Source: Bdellovibrio bacteriovorus (lineage in GTDB: Bacteria > Bdellovibrionota > Bdellovibrionia > Bdellovibrionales > Bdellovibrionaceae). Taken from it: a stretch of DNA of 64,000 nt. The notes below the pieces were generated by a model, which was not told the DNA's origin, searched no databases, and saw only the letters and a list, made by a program, of their open reading frames with translations. Of this stretch, positions 1-9,326 are shown piece after piece (position 1 is the stretch's first letter; every line of letters starts with the position of its first letter). The stretch spans positions 434,001 to 498,000 of the forward strand of contig NZ_LUKF01000016.1 in the NCBI RefSeq assembly GCF_001592755.1, given 5' to 3'. The position numbers and the translations under genes are program-made.

Positions 1-1544
1 TTGGAATCAAAGCTATCACTGTTCCCATCTATCAGAACAACACCGCCGAAGACGTGGAATACATTCTGAATAACTGCGGCGCCAAGGTTTTGGTCTGCGA
101 AAGCCGCGGTCCTTTAAAAACTTTCGAATCAGTTAAAAACAACTGCCCGAAGGTTGAAAAGCTCATTGTGTTTGAAAACACCTGCCCGAATCCTGACGCT
201 ATCACTTGGAATCGCGTGCACGAAATGGGCGAAGGTCATTTGAAGAAACACGCCGACAGCTATCGTCGACTTTGTGAAACAATTAAACCTGAAGACACTG
301 CAACCATTCTTTACACTTCAGGCACCACGGGACGCCCTAAGGGCGTGATCTTGACACACCTTCAAGCTTTTAGCGAAGTTTCAGAGGCCTTCCCCTATTG
401 CGGAGCCAATGAAAAAGACATCTCTTTAAGCTTCCTGCCCTACGCTCACATCTTGGGTCGTATCGAGCACTGGGGTCATCTGTATATTGGCTTCACCATG
501 GCCTTTGCAGAAAGCTTAGAAAAGATTCGTGGGAATCTGACAGAGATTCGTCCCACTATTTTAGTTTCAGTGCCGCGCATTTTTGAAAAAATCTATGCCG
601 CGATTTGGGCGCAAGTACAAACGCAGCCCTTAAAGATGAAAGTCTTCACTTGGGCTTTAGATATCGGTCGTAAAGTCGGAGAGCATAAACTCAGCGGACA
701 GATTCTTCCTTTAGATTTATTAGTGAAATACGAATTGGCACGCAAGCTGGTCTTAGGAAAAATCACGGATGCCTTTGGGGGTCGTCTGCGTTTTGCTATC
801 AGTGGCGGGGCGCCGATCTCTAAAGACATCGCACTATTTTTTCATTCTGCGGGGATTTTAGTTCTAGAAGGCTATGGTCTAACAGAAACAACGGCCGCTA
901 TCACCGTCAATACGCCTTTTAATTATCGCTTCGGTTCTGTCGGTCGTCCCATTGGCGAAGTGAAACTGAAGATCGCTGAAGACGGCGAGATTTTAGTGAA
1001 AAGCGATAAGGTTATGAAAGAGTACTACAACAATCCGGAAGCCACGAAAGAGGTCTTTACGGATGGTTGGTTTCACACCGGCGACATTGGAGAAATTCTT
1101 CCTGGTGGTGACCTTAAGATCACGGATCGCAAAAAAGATTTGATCAAGACTGCGGGCGGTAAATACGTAGCGCCTCAGAAACTGGATGGTCTTTTGAAAT
1201 TGTCTCCTTACGTTGCTCACGTGCATGTTCACGGAGATCAAAAGAAGTATATCGTCGCACTATTAACTTTGGATCGCCCTTCGGTTGAAAATTTGGCGAA
1301 AGAAAAGAACATCAGTTATAGCGACTGGAATTCTTTAGTCGCCTCCCCTTTCGTACAAGAAATTGCACGTAAGGCCGTCGCCGATGCCAATTCACAATTG
1401 GCTAGCTATGAGGCCATAAAAAAGTATGCAGTCCTTCCCAACGAGTTTACTATTGAGGGTGGCGAATTAACGCCGTCTTTAAAAGTAAAACGTAAAGTCT
1501 TAGATCAAAAATTCAAGGATAAGATCGAGGAACTTTACTCATAG
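1..1544 (+). CDS. Long-chain acyl-CoA synthetase, AMP-forming (5' end outside window)
   Basis: Activates fatty acids to acyl-CoA through an acyl-adenylate. The reading frame is open from nt 3, before the first internal ATG at 54, and that extra stretch reads as ordinary synthetase sequence, so the start lies upstream of the window. The phosphate-binding motif YTSGTTGRPKG is encoded near nt 312-345. GYGLTETT, GWFHTGDIG and DRKKDLIKTAGGK follow in the expected order of the ANL superfamily. The closest type appears to be the FadD15/long-chain CoA ligase group, judged from the GGAPISKDIALFF segment. The next gene starts 8 nt after the stop, so the two are probably cotranscribed. Chain-length specificity cannot be told from sequence. 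Confidence 0.93.
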   Translation, partial: GIKAITVPIYQNNTAEDVEYILNNCGAKVLVCESRGPLKTFESVKNNCPKVEKLIVFENTCPNPDAITWNRVHEMGEGHLKKHADSYRRLCETIKPEDTATILYTSGTTGRPKGVILTHLQAFSEVSEAFPYCGANEKDISLSFLPYAHILGRIEHWGHLYIGFTMAFAESLEKIRGNLTEIRPTILVSVPRIFEKIYAAIWAQVQTQPLKMKVFTWALDIGRKVGEHKLSGQILPLDLLVKYELARKLVLGKITDAFGGRLRFAISGGAPISKDIALFFHSAGILVLEGYGLTETTAAITVNTPFNYRFGSVGRPIGEVKLKIAEDGEILVKSDKVMKEYYNNPEATKEVFTDGWFHTGDIGEILPGGDLKITDRKKDLIKTAGGKYVAPQKLDGLLKLSPYVAHVHVHGDQKKYIVALLTLDRPSVENLAKEKNISYSDWNSLVASPFVQEIARKAVADANSQLASYEAIKKYAVLPNEFTIEGGELTPSLKVKRKVLDQKFKDKIEELYS

Positions 1545-1552
1545 GGAGACCT

Positions 1553-2716
1553 GTGACTCTTGTCCCTCTATTTCTTGTCGTCTTTGTAGATATTCTGGGA
1601 ATGATGATGATCATTCCCCTTCTGCCCTTCTTCGCGATGAAAATGGGCGCCTCTGTCTTTGAGACCGGCCTTATCACTGCGGCTTATGCTGTCATGCAAA
1701 TCCTTTTTAGTCCCGTTCTTGGCAGGCTTTCAGACCGTTATGGTCGTAAGAAGCTGTTGTTGTTAAGTCAGGTGTTTTTGGCGGCAGGATTCTTTCTTTT
1801 AGCTTCCTCCACCAGTGTGACGATGGTTTTTATCGCACGCATTCTTTCGGGAATAGGCGCGGGCAATTTATCTTTAGTGCAAGCGATGATCGCCGATTCC
1901 ACTCGAGAAGAAGAACGAACTCGGGCTTTCGGTTTATTCGGAGCTATCGTAGGATTAGGACTTACTATCGGACCTGCATTGACCGGTATTTTTGCAAAGA
2001 TCGATTGGACGGTTCCTATCTATGTGAGTTTTTCGTTGGCTTGCTTGAGCTTTCTTCTGTGTGCAACATTGCTCCCTAACAAAATGCCCGCGTTGGTCGT
2101 CAGAAAATCCATCATAGAGACACTGCACGGTTTCTGGCAAACGTCGGGAACCCGCCAATGCTATTTGCAGTTCCTTCTTTTCTTTTGCTCCTTTGCATTT
2201 TTGGTATCAGGGTTGGGCCTCATCATGGAAAGTCGGTTCTTCACTGCTGAAGGCCGACGCTATGGCCCTTCAGAGATTGGATATCTCTTCGGCGTCTTAG
2301 GCGTGATAGGCATCGTTGTTCAAGGTGTTCTGTTGCCACGCTTAGAAAAGACCTTCGGCAATCATCGGCTGACTTTGTCAGGATTTCTTTTAACCATCTT
2401 AGGTTATTTGGGTGTTGGTTTCTTTCATAACGTCTATTTCTTCTTTTTTGCCTGCGGACTTTTTGGGATTGGTAACTCATTAATACGTCCGACAATCACC
2501 AGCCGCTTGACAAAGACTTTACACAAATCAGATGAAGGCATGGCTTTGGGATTTTCAAGTTCGTTGCAGTCCCTGGCCCATGTGATCTGTCCTCCCTTAG
2601 GTGCATTTCTAATTCAGCATCACTGGGTCCCTCAATTGGGTATCTTGATGGCCCTTCTATCTTTGATGGGTTATGTCATCGGATTGCGAAATCAAGACAC
2701 CGTATCAGCCCTGTGA
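1553..2716 (+). CDS. MFS drug/metabolite exporter (DHA1-like)
   Basis: A 387-residue polytopic protein with about twelve hydrophobic segments, the usual size of a 12-TM major facilitator. The cytoplasmic loop between TM2 and TM3 carries the motif A sequence GRLSDRYGRKK, and the N-terminal half resembles TetA/MdtG-like proton antiporters. It starts at GTG 1553 behind the SD GGGAG at 1544-1548, which overlaps the stop of the acyl-CoA synthetase gene. That spacing suggests translational coupling. The substrate is unknown; export of a fatty-acid-derived compound is possible from context but unproven. Confidence 0.88.
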   Translation: MTLVPLFLVVFVDILGMMMIIPLLPFFAMKMGASVFETGLITAAYAVMQILFSPVLGRLSDRYGRKKLLLLSQVFLAAGFFLLASSTSVTMVFIARILSGIGAGNLSLVQAMIADSTREEERTRAFGLFGAIVGLGLTIGPALTGIFAKIDWTVPIYVSFSLACLSFLLCATLLPNKMPALVVRKSIIETLHGFWQTSGTRQCYLQFLLFFCSFAFLVSGLGLIMESRFFTAEGRRYGPSEIGYLFGVLGVIGIVVQGVLLPRLEKTFGNHRLTLSGFLLTILGYLGVGFFHNVYFFFFACGLFGIGNSLIRPTITSRLTKTLHKSDEGMALGFSSSLQSLAHVICPPLGAFLIQHHWVPQLGILMALLSLMGYVIGLRNQDTVSAL

Positions 2717-2728
2717 TAGCCTTTTTCC

Positions 2729-3154
2729 ATGCTTCCTAAAAGACACCCGGTTCATATATTTGTTTGGATTGCTGTTGTGATCGCCGTCGCTCTTTTTCTG
2801 CGCGCCTCGATTCAACATTCAGCGCATGTCTTTACGAACATCTTTATTTTCTTATTGAATCTGTTTATCTGGCTTGCGGTTTTGAATTTAAATTATCTGA
2901 CTCAGAAGTTTGCATTTAAAAAGCTCGTCTGGATTTTACTGTTCATGCAGGCACTGACCATTTTCTCGGCCTATCACATGACCCAGCAGGTGCTGCTCTT
3001 TGGTTTGATCGCAAGTTTGAGTTTAAATCTGCTCGCGTACTTCGTGTATATGGCGAATGAGAAAAAAGTCGCAACAGTTGTCGTTCTTGCCTCGCTGGCA
3101 TTCCTGGTCAGTCTTCTGACAACACCGCTAGAGTTTTGGCTGACGGCGGGATAG
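2729..3154 (+). CDS. Small integral membrane protein, unknown function
   Basis: A 141-residue protein made almost wholly of hydrophobic stretches, about four predicted membrane helices, with a short basic N-terminus (MLPKRHPVH). It follows the MFS gene by 12 nt, so it may sit at the end of the same operon. No clear SD precedes ATG 2729. No family is recognised. It could be a small accessory membrane subunit or an orphan. Long hydrophobic codon runs argue that the frame is real. Confidence 0.6.
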   Translation: MLPKRHPVHIFVWIAVVIAVALFLRASIQHSAHVFTNIFIFLLNLFIWLAVLNLNYLTQKFAFKKLVWILLFMQALTIFSAYHMTQQVLLFGLIASLSLNLLAYFVYMANEKKVATVVVLASLAFLVSLLTTPLEFWLTAG

Positions 3155-3186
3155 TTTTTTCCTTTCTTAAAAATTAGGGCGTTGTT

Positions 3187-3622
3187 ACTGCCACGATGGC
3201 AGTAAGCGGTTGCGTTATGTCGTTGGTCGTCTCGCAAAAAGCGGGCGGATTTAATTCAATTGTGATTAGTAAGATTTTTTCAATTCTAGCTACTACCCCC
3301 GGGTAGGTACTTTTACTTCCACGGTGGAAGTAAGTGTTAGCGTCACCGGTAAACTGAGGTTCTTTATAAGAAGGAAATTTATCCGCAAACAAGTATAAAG
3401 AGATTAGTTTCTCGAAATCAGCGTAGTACTGTCTGGAAAGCTATTCTCGCTTCAAGCTATTTCACTTCCACCGTGGAAGTAAGCTTCAGCGTCAATCGTT
3501 GAACGGAGGTTTCAGAAACAGAAACAGAAACAGAAACAGAAACAGAAACAGAAACAGAAACAGAAAATTACGAGTATTAAACTTAGACTACCAGAAGTAA
3601 AATCTACTGCCACGATTGCAGT
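3187..3622. repeat. Array of four spaced palindromic repeats
   Basis: This fills the 618-nt gap between 3154 and 3773. The 17-nt palindromes lie at 3187-3203, 3315-3331, 3464-3480 and 3606-3622, with start-to-start distances of 128, 149 and 142 nt. Copies read ACTGCCACGATGGCAGT, ACTTCCACGGTGGAAGT, ACTTCCACCGTGGAAGT and ACTGCCACGATTGCAGT. The fourth stem position changes from G to T together with its partner, C to A, so pairing is kept. Each copy is followed by AAG(C/T), four variable bases and GCGT(T/C). Copies 2 and 3 stay similar for a further stretch (GAGGTT). No convincing ORF lies between them. Confidence 0.85.
3513..3566. repeat. Nine-copy hexanucleotide tandem repeat (CAGAAA)n
   Basis: Nine perfect head-to-tail copies of CAGAAA, lying between palindrome copies 3 and 4. 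It is in non-coding DNA, so copy-number change would not shift a reading frame, though it could alter spacing in a regulatory region. Such perfect short repeats are prone to slipped-strand mutation. Confidence 0.95.
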
Positions 3623-3720
3623 AAGCAGATGCGTTAATAATGACTATCAAGCTCGAAGCGATAACGGCCGTTCAATGTTTTCCAAGCTCAGAGCGATTTT
3701 GATTGAGCATTCAATTCAAA

Positions 3721-3748
3721 AAAAAAGCGCAGTTCGCACTGCGCTTTT
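3721..3748 (-). terminator. Bidirectional intrinsic terminator
   Basis: A stem of AAAAGCGCAG pairs with CTGCGCTTTT around a 6-nt loop. It lies 24 nt beyond the stop of the caspase-like gene at 3773. The A run on one side and the T run on the other let it work in both directions. Confidence 0.8.
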
Positions 3749-3772
3749 CTATTCACCTTTTTAAAATGCGAA

Positions 3773-4984
3773 TTACAACTTCAGCTGTCCCGCTTCGAAA
3801 AGATCAAGACCTTTCATGATCTGTCTCATCTGATCGCTGAACACTGTGGACTTTGTGTCATCCAAATCAACGGTCTTACAAGGAACGGCACCGACAACAG
3901 CTTTAAGAACGTTGCATTTCACGATTGTCGCGCAAGTCGTATTGCCACATGCCACCGGAGTTCCGCTGAAGAAATTCATTGTACGATTAGACTCGTAAGC
4001 TTTGGTTTCAATCGCTTCACGGCAGGCGTTGCGTTTTTTGCTGCTCTTATCAACCGGACACATCCAGTCGACAACGGCGTTAATCATCTCTTGACGAGAA
4101 GACTGTTTTGAAAGCGGAGTCACTGTCGGGCTTAACAATGTATAGTGAATCAATGCTTGGGGAATCAGGCTTTCCACTGGTGAAAACACCTTATAAAAAC
4201 CTAAACCTTTGCTGAATCTTCCGAAGTCATCGTAATAAGCCGTGTTCACCGGACGAAGACGAAGGCATTTGCGAGTTCCACAATCAAGGCTTTGACGGAT
4301 CACGCTTGTTGTTTGACCAATACGAGAAAGATTTTCTGGGAAAGAACCAGGATTGTGTTCATACCACTGACCATCACTCATCGGCTCGTGGAAATCAGAA
4401 GATGTCATACTTCCAAACACAGGACGACGCCACAATTTCGCACCCGTTGGAGCTAACAACCAGCCCGAGTTGCAAGAGTTGAATACCACAATCGCGTTAG
4501 GAGCTAAAAGACTGCCGATTTGAGCAAACTCTTCGTCTTCGTGATTGATTCGATCCCGTTTATCTTGCAAACGAAAACCATTGTACGTGTTCGCATGACC
4601 GAAAAACTGCAAAGAGCTGATCGGCGCATTTAGATATCTCATAGCCAAAATGAGACGGCTCTTAACAAGTTCATCCTTATCTGCTTTACGGAAGCCGAAG
4701 CCCGCATTAGCAAGCATAGAGCGCTCAGCCTCGAAGTATTCATTCACCGGGCTGATGATGACACGTTGACGCTCTGGAAAGCGATCTCGTGAGACTTTAG
4801 CAGCTAATATAGCGGTCTTTAAAAACTGGTTGCCTTGATCTGCACCAAAACCAGCCACGAATACATCCGTCGGTACGCCCGCACGGATCGTAGCCGGCTC
4901 AGAGGCAATAAAGTAGGCGTGTGCTTTTTGAGTAGCGATTCCTGAAAGGCACAGGAAGGCTCCAAGAATAAATTTGAAATTCAT
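3773..4984 (-). CDS. Exported caspase-like (clan CD) hydrolase candidate
   Basis: A 403-residue protein with a signal peptide (cleavage probably after AHA, residue 23). A hydrophobic strand ends in FFGHANTYNG (His130). About 40 residues later a second strand ends in VVFNSCNSGW (Cys171). This His-then-Cys order, each after a beta strand, is the hallmark of clan CD peptidases (caspases, gingipains, clostripain, CHAT domains). Between them is an acidic segment (NHEDEEF). The C-terminal half is Cys-rich and probably disulphide-bonded. It stands alone, with a terminator after it. No exact family is recognised. A second protein of the same design is encoded at 42468-44273. Confidence 0.7.
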   Translation of the reverse strand: MNFKFILGAFLCLSGIATQKAHAYFIASEPATIRAGVPTDVFVAGFGADQGNQFLKTAILAAKVSRDRFPERQRVIISPVNEYFEAERSMLANAGFGFRKADKDELVKSRLILAMRYLNAPISSLQFFGHANTYNGFRLQDKRDRINHEDEEFAQIGSLLAPNAIVVFNSCNSGWLLAPTGAKLWRRPVFGSMTSSDFHEPMSDGQWYEHNPGSFPENLSRIGQTTSVIRQSLDCGTRKCLRLRPVNTAYYDDFGRFSKGLGFYKVFSPVESLIPQALIHYTLLSPTVTPLSKQSSRQEMINAVVDWMCPVDKSSKKRNACREAIETKAYESNRTMNFFSGTPVACGNTTCATIVKCNVLKAVVGAVPCKTVDLDDTKSTVFSDQMRQIMKGLDLFEAGQLKL

Positions 4985-5145
4985 ACGACCTCACTTCGTG
5001 ATTTATAAAGTGAGGCATTAACTATCATATGTTTGGGAACATCTAAAGAAGCGGTGACAAAGTCCGACACCGCGATGAAAGATCTTCAAAGCAAGAACGA
5101 AAGTGTCTAGAGACTAGACACTTTCCCGAGTGAAAAGCTTATAAA

Positions 5146-6336
5146 TTACGGCAATAAAACGATTTGCGAGCTGATCACCTTACGACCGTCTTTATCGATC
5201 GAGATCGCTTGCGCTAGATAATAGATCCCGTGAACAAGCCCATCCAAGTTCACCGTGTGATCAGTCACTAGATTCGCATCTACAGGAGTATAAATTTCTT
5301 CACCTGTATACACGTTAAGAATTCTCAACTGGCTGTTGGCTGGAAGATTGGTCTTCCAAGTTAAGACCGCCGTTGGAGCCGCCGCAGAGACCACGACGAA
5401 ATCCGACAAAGCTAACTCCACAGGTGGTTCTTCAGGGGGACAAGGGTTCGTTGTTTGCGCAGGCATTTTATAGTTAGCTGCTGCGATCGTCGACCAACCC
5501 AATTGCTCTAAGAACTTCACGGGCAACAATTTCTTTCCATTGTCAGGATTGTAGAAATATTTGTTGGAAGCAACACCACACAACGGATTGCTGTTTTGTT
5601 TCTTCCACGTCTGGGCCTTTTTATGATGTTTCCAGATCATCACATTCGCAATATGGTAGCGTGGCCCCTGATAGTAAAGAATCTTGATCGGAAGTTCGGT
5701 CCCCTTCTTCAATTCTACCGTGCGGAAAGCACAACCCATACGTGTGGAGTGGTCACCATCATTATTAATGATTTCATTCCACTGATTATTTTCTTTCACG
5801 AAAACGCGCGATCCATCGTCAGATAGAGTTGCGAGCTCGTAGTGACCTTCTTTATCTTTGTCAGAAAGTTTTAAGACAGATGTGTATTCGATGGCAAAGT
5901 TCTCAATCAGCTTATTGCCTTGAGCATCCACCAAGAATTCATCATTCACGTTTTTAAAACCCGCCGTAAATGGCGACGTAGGAACATTCACGTCAGCAAA
6001 GTAAAGCTTGGCATCGAGCTTTAAACCTTTGTTGTAATAGTCCATCACCCCTGAAATCTTTTGACCCATCTCTGGAGTTCGCAGAATCAGCTTTCCCAAC
6101 AATCCACTCTCAGGTGTCGTCCCCGCACTTTGAGAAAGCGGAGTACAAACGGTGTTTGCTGGATCTTCAAAAGTTACATTTTCAAGTGGTTTTGAAGCCG
6201 GTGCTCTATTAACACCCGAATAGGAGCATTTAATTTTCTTAAGATGCCCACGTTCATAGCGGATGTCTTTCTTGAACCAGCCTGCTTCGGCAGAAAAGGA
6301 CAATAGCAATGCCATTACTATCAGTGATTTTCCCAT
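5146..6336 (-). CDS. Exported PA14-like protein with Fn3-like C-terminus
   Basis: A 396-residue protein with a signal peptide (MGKSLIVMALLLSFSAEA). Residues of about 140-235 fit a PA14-type beta-barrel: an aromatic strand, GHYELATLSDDGSRVFV, and later KILYYQGPRYHIANVMIW. PA14 domains usually bind glycans or other ligands on cell surfaces. After a Pro/Glu linker, residues of about 300-396 look like a fibronectin III-type fold (ALSDFVVVSAAAPTAVLTW). Neighbours on the same strand encode other exported proteins, including a fibre. A role in surface or prey-wall recognition is inference. Confidence 0.72.
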   Translation of the reverse strand: MGKSLIVMALLLSFSAEAGWFKKDIRYERGHLKKIKCSYSGVNRAPASKPLENVTFEDPANTVCTPLSQSAGTTPESGLLGKLILRTPEMGQKISGVMDYYNKGLKLDAKLYFADVNVPTSPFTAGFKNVNDEFLVDAQGNKLIENFAIEYTSVLKLSDKDKEGHYELATLSDDGSRVFVKENNQWNEIINNDGDHSTRMGCAFRTVELKKGTELPIKILYYQGPRYHIANVMIWKHHKKAQTWKKQNSNPLCGVASNKYFYNPDNGKKLLPVKFLEQLGWSTIAAANYKMPAQTTNPCPPEEPPVELALSDFVVVSAAAPTAVLTWKTNLPANSQLRILNVYTGEEIYTPVDANLVTDHTVNLDGLVHGIYYLAQAISIDKDGRKVISSQIVLLP

Positions 6337-6455
6337 TACACGTACCTCTTGGTTTTTCCTATATCTATAAGTTTAACAAATATGGAAAAATCGTGGCGAT
6401 AAAATGACAATGTTGTTTGAAGATGAGATTAGACTGTCTTCGACTGAGACGGAAA

Positions 6456-9326
6456 CTAGAGCCCTAGTTTCTGTTTGATCATTTCGAGATCTTTTTTAAG
6501 AGCTGCATTTTCTTTTTCTAAGTTCTGCATGCGTTCTTCATTAACGACTTTAGCTTCTTCTAAAGAAGCGATCTTACGCTCTAGCGCTACAATCTGTGAT
6601 TCTTGGGCTTTGCACATGCCGTAGAGTTCGTGCGTGCTTTCGATCAGTGGGGCGACGAGTTTAGAGTAAGCGACGGCCTTATATCCATCCGCGCCTGTAG
6701 TCACCGCTTCAGGATATACCGCTTCCACTTCTTGTGCGATCACACCAATATCCTGTCCAGCTTGAAAAGACTTATTTGGAAAACTTGCGCGGTCCCAGAC
6801 AAAACTGACACCTCGCAATTTTAATATTTTTTCCAAAGCAGCTGACAAAACGTGGATATCTTTTTTATATCGTCGGTCCGACGAGCTCGTCCACGTGTGA
6901 GTGCCGCCCGCGTTTCCATTTACATATAAAGAATATCCCGTAAATACTGTGGAATTAATCCCTACTCCTCCACCCATGTAGGGATTCGACAAGCCGTTCG
7001 ATGGAAGTAGGGATAGTACAGGAGTCCCGAGTGAATCATGCTTAAACGAAAGTGTTCCCAAGGGTCCCCAAGTAGAAGTAGAAGTCGATCCGGCTTGACC
7101 GATATTCCACGCGCTGAGGTTGGAGCCGCTAGAGTTGTAGATTCGTAATCCCGTTGCCGTGGTATTCGCCGAAGTCAAACCAAGTGGAGTTGCTGACGCA
7201 TCATCAGAGATCTGTACTCTAAAGCCAGGGATTGTAGTTCCAATCCCCACTTTACCGTCATTCGAAATTCTAATGCCCGAACTTCCTGTCGTGGTCCCGT
7301 TTTTGGTCACGACTAAGTCCAAAGCCATACCTTGTGCGGTCGCCGTGTGATTTTCAGTTGCGGAAATACTTACACCAGCATAGCCGACAGGATTGATTGC
7401 ATTGGCGCCAAAGAATGCTGCAATACCTTGCCCACTCAGCGGATGAGTCGGAGTCGCCAAAGTTCCTCGAGCAGTGTATCCATAAAATGCAGAATAGTGA
7501 TCAGGGTCCGTCGATACTGTCGTCGCACCGATAATTGACGAAGTTCCATCGCGCGTAACATCTAACGACGTCCTTGGACTACTTGTTCCAATGCCTACGT
7601 GACCGGCATTCGTAACGGTGACTCTGTTCAATCCTGCAGTCTCAAAATGCAGTGAATAATTGTCATTAGTTCCAATCGTGAGCGGCGCAGAAAATGTGTT
7701 CCCGTCTTTAACGACAGCGCCCGTGCTTCCAATATTCGCACAAGTCGCCATACCGCTGGCATCAAACGAAACTAACTGTCCCACGGTACAACTGAAACCA
7801 TTTACCTGAGCCCCAGTTCCATTCGAGATCAAAAGTCTATTCGCAGGTAACGAGGCGCTTCCCGTCCCGCCCTGTGCAACAGGCAGAGTTCCAGTCACAT
7901 CGGCAAAACTCAACGCCATCGGTGACCAGTTTGTTCCGTTGTATTTCAATATCTGTCCATTGGAAGGCATCGTCGCTGCGATATCACGTCCCTGCAGTTT
8001 CACCACTGAAGGATTTGGATAAGTGCCTGACAAATCACCGCCGGCAGTCCCCGTCGCACCAGTAGAAATTCCTGAACTTAAAAGCTCCCAGCTTGAACCA
8101 CTATCACGATAAATTTTTTGCGTATCTGTCGTCACGTACAGGCGACCGGCAGTTCCCGCTGTGGGCTTTCCTGTATCCGTACCTGATTGAATACTTGGAG
8201 TGCCGCCCGAATTTTTAACTGCATCAGTGATACCATAACCGGCAAGCGTTGTCGGCGTTCCACTTGTGATTTGCGACCAAGGAAGTCCTGGAATATCTGA
8301 CGCAATCAAACCTCCGCCTGAAGTCACGCGACCTTTTCCATCCACGGTCACTTTGGCGTATGTGCCAGCCGTTCCCACTGAATTCAAAGTTAAAATACCA
8401 TTCGTCGCAAGCGAGGCATCACCAGTCAAGGGGACTGCCATTGCTTTATTGCTGCCATCACCAACAAATATATTTCCTGCAGGCAGAGCTCCGGAAAGTT
8501 TATTATTAAAAGTATTCCAGTCACCCGTGCTTAGATAACCGCTTTCCGTTCCACTTGCTTGTGGAATAGAAATCTGAGGCGTCGTCGTTGGTGTCGTCAC
8601 ATTCAGAGGAGCCAAAGCCGTTACATTCGTGACGGTTCCTGTGCCCCCACCACCGGTCGCAGAGATCGTAATTGAACCCGCACCACTCGTGATGTTAATA
8701 CCGGTACCCGCATTTAAAACGCCGGATTGATAAACAGAGCCATTCCCAATCAAGATACTTCCATTAGCGGGAGCCGCCGTCGGGAAAATATTTAGAATAG
8801 AATCAAGAGTTGTATAACGAGCAAAAAGACTATCCACGTTCGCTTGAGTCGTGGTCGCGTTGACGTTCACAAAATCAGAGGCCTGCTTATCACCCAAACG
8901 CTGTGCCTGAATTGCATAAGGGACAGAAGTGATTGTCACGTCAGGAGTTAAAACTGTGGCCCCGACAGTGATGCGCAATGAACGAGACGATGAACTTCCT
9001 GCGGCGACGGGTGATGAACCTTCGCAGTTTACGGTCCCGCTTTGCGCAAAGATTCGCTCTAAAGTGTTCGTCGTTGAGTCGGTTCTATTTCCGGTACCAA
9101 CGATCACGCTGAACTGACCTACGGAACCTGGAGTCACCGTTTGAGTTTCACGATACAAAACACAAGATCCGCTTTGCAAAACTTCAAAGGTCACCGTTTG
9201 CGCCGTCGTAATGGGAGTGTCTGTGGCATCCGTCAGAATACCTTCGTACGTCAACATCGGGCCAGGACCTGTCGCAGCCACGGCTTGAACACTTAAAGAA
9301 AGAAGAATCGCCAAGATCGACTTCAT
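6456..9326 (-). CDS. Tail-fibre-like surface protein with S74 chaperone domain
   Basis: A 956-residue exported protein with a signal peptide ending near AVAATG. The N-terminal domain begins MLTYEGILTD. A long Gly/Thr/Ser/Asn-rich shaft follows with fibre-type segments (GTVTNVTALAPL, LSGTYPNPSV, VAQGGTGSASL, two GIGT repeats). Near residue 815 is SSDRRYKKDI, the start of the intramolecular chaperone domain of peptidase family S74. Ser816 and Lys821 have the spacing of the self-cleavage dyad of phage endosialidase fibres. The last 60 residues are a coiled coil, as expected for a trimer. Bdellovibrio is known to carry such mosaic trimeric fibres for prey contact. Its start overlaps the lipoprotein stop by ATGA. 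Confidence 0.88.
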   Translation of the reverse strand: MKSILAILLSLSVQAVAATGPGPMLTYEGILTDATDTPITTAQTVTFEVLQSGSCVLYRETQTVTPGSVGQFSVIVGTGNRTDSTTNTLERIFAQSGTVNCEGSSPVAAGSSSSRSLRITVGATVLTPDVTITSVPYAIQAQRLGDKQASDFVNVNATTTQANVDSLFARYTTLDSILNIFPTAAPANGSILIGNGSVYQSGVLNAGTGINITSGAGSITISATGGGGTGTVTNVTALAPLNVTTPTTTPQISIPQASGTESGYLSTGDWNTFNNKLSGALPAGNIFVGDGSNKAMAVPLTGDASLATNGILTLNSVGTAGTYAKVTVDGKGRVTSGGGLIASDIPGLPWSQITSGTPTTLAGYGITDAVKNSGGTPSIQSGTDTGKPTAGTAGRLYVTTDTQKIYRDSGSSWELLSSGISTGATGTAGGDLSGTYPNPSVVKLQGRDIAATMPSNGQILKYNGTNWSPMALSFADVTGTLPVAQGGTGSASLPANRLLISNGTGAQVNGFSCTVGQLVSFDASGMATCANIGSTGAVVKDGNTFSAPLTIGTNDNYSLHFETAGLNRVTVTNAGHVGIGTSSPRTSLDVTRDGTSSIIGATTVSTDPDHYSAFYGYTARGTLATPTHPLSGQGIAAFFGANAINPVGYAGVSISATENHTATAQGMALDLVVTKNGTTTGSSGIRISNDGKVGIGTTIPGFRVQISDDASATPLGLTSANTTATGLRIYNSSGSNLSAWNIGQAGSTSTSTWGPLGTLSFKHDSLGTPVLSLLPSNGLSNPYMGGGVGINSTVFTGYSLYVNGNAGGTHTWTSSSDRRYKKDIHVLSAALEKILKLRGVSFVWDRASFPNKSFQAGQDIGVIAQEVEAVYPEAVTTGADGYKAVAYSKLVAPLIESTHELYGMCKAQESQIVALERKIASLEEAKVVNEERMQNLEKENAALKKDLEMIKQKLGL

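Noticed and set aside
3187-3622. CRISPR array
   Set aside because: Repeats are only 17-31 nt, imperfect and 128-149 nt apart, and no cas gene is in the window.
3187-3622. Integron attC array
   Set aside because: The GCGT(T/C)A ends recall attC, but the spacers hold no cassettes with ORFs, no matching inverse core is seen and no integrase is nearby.
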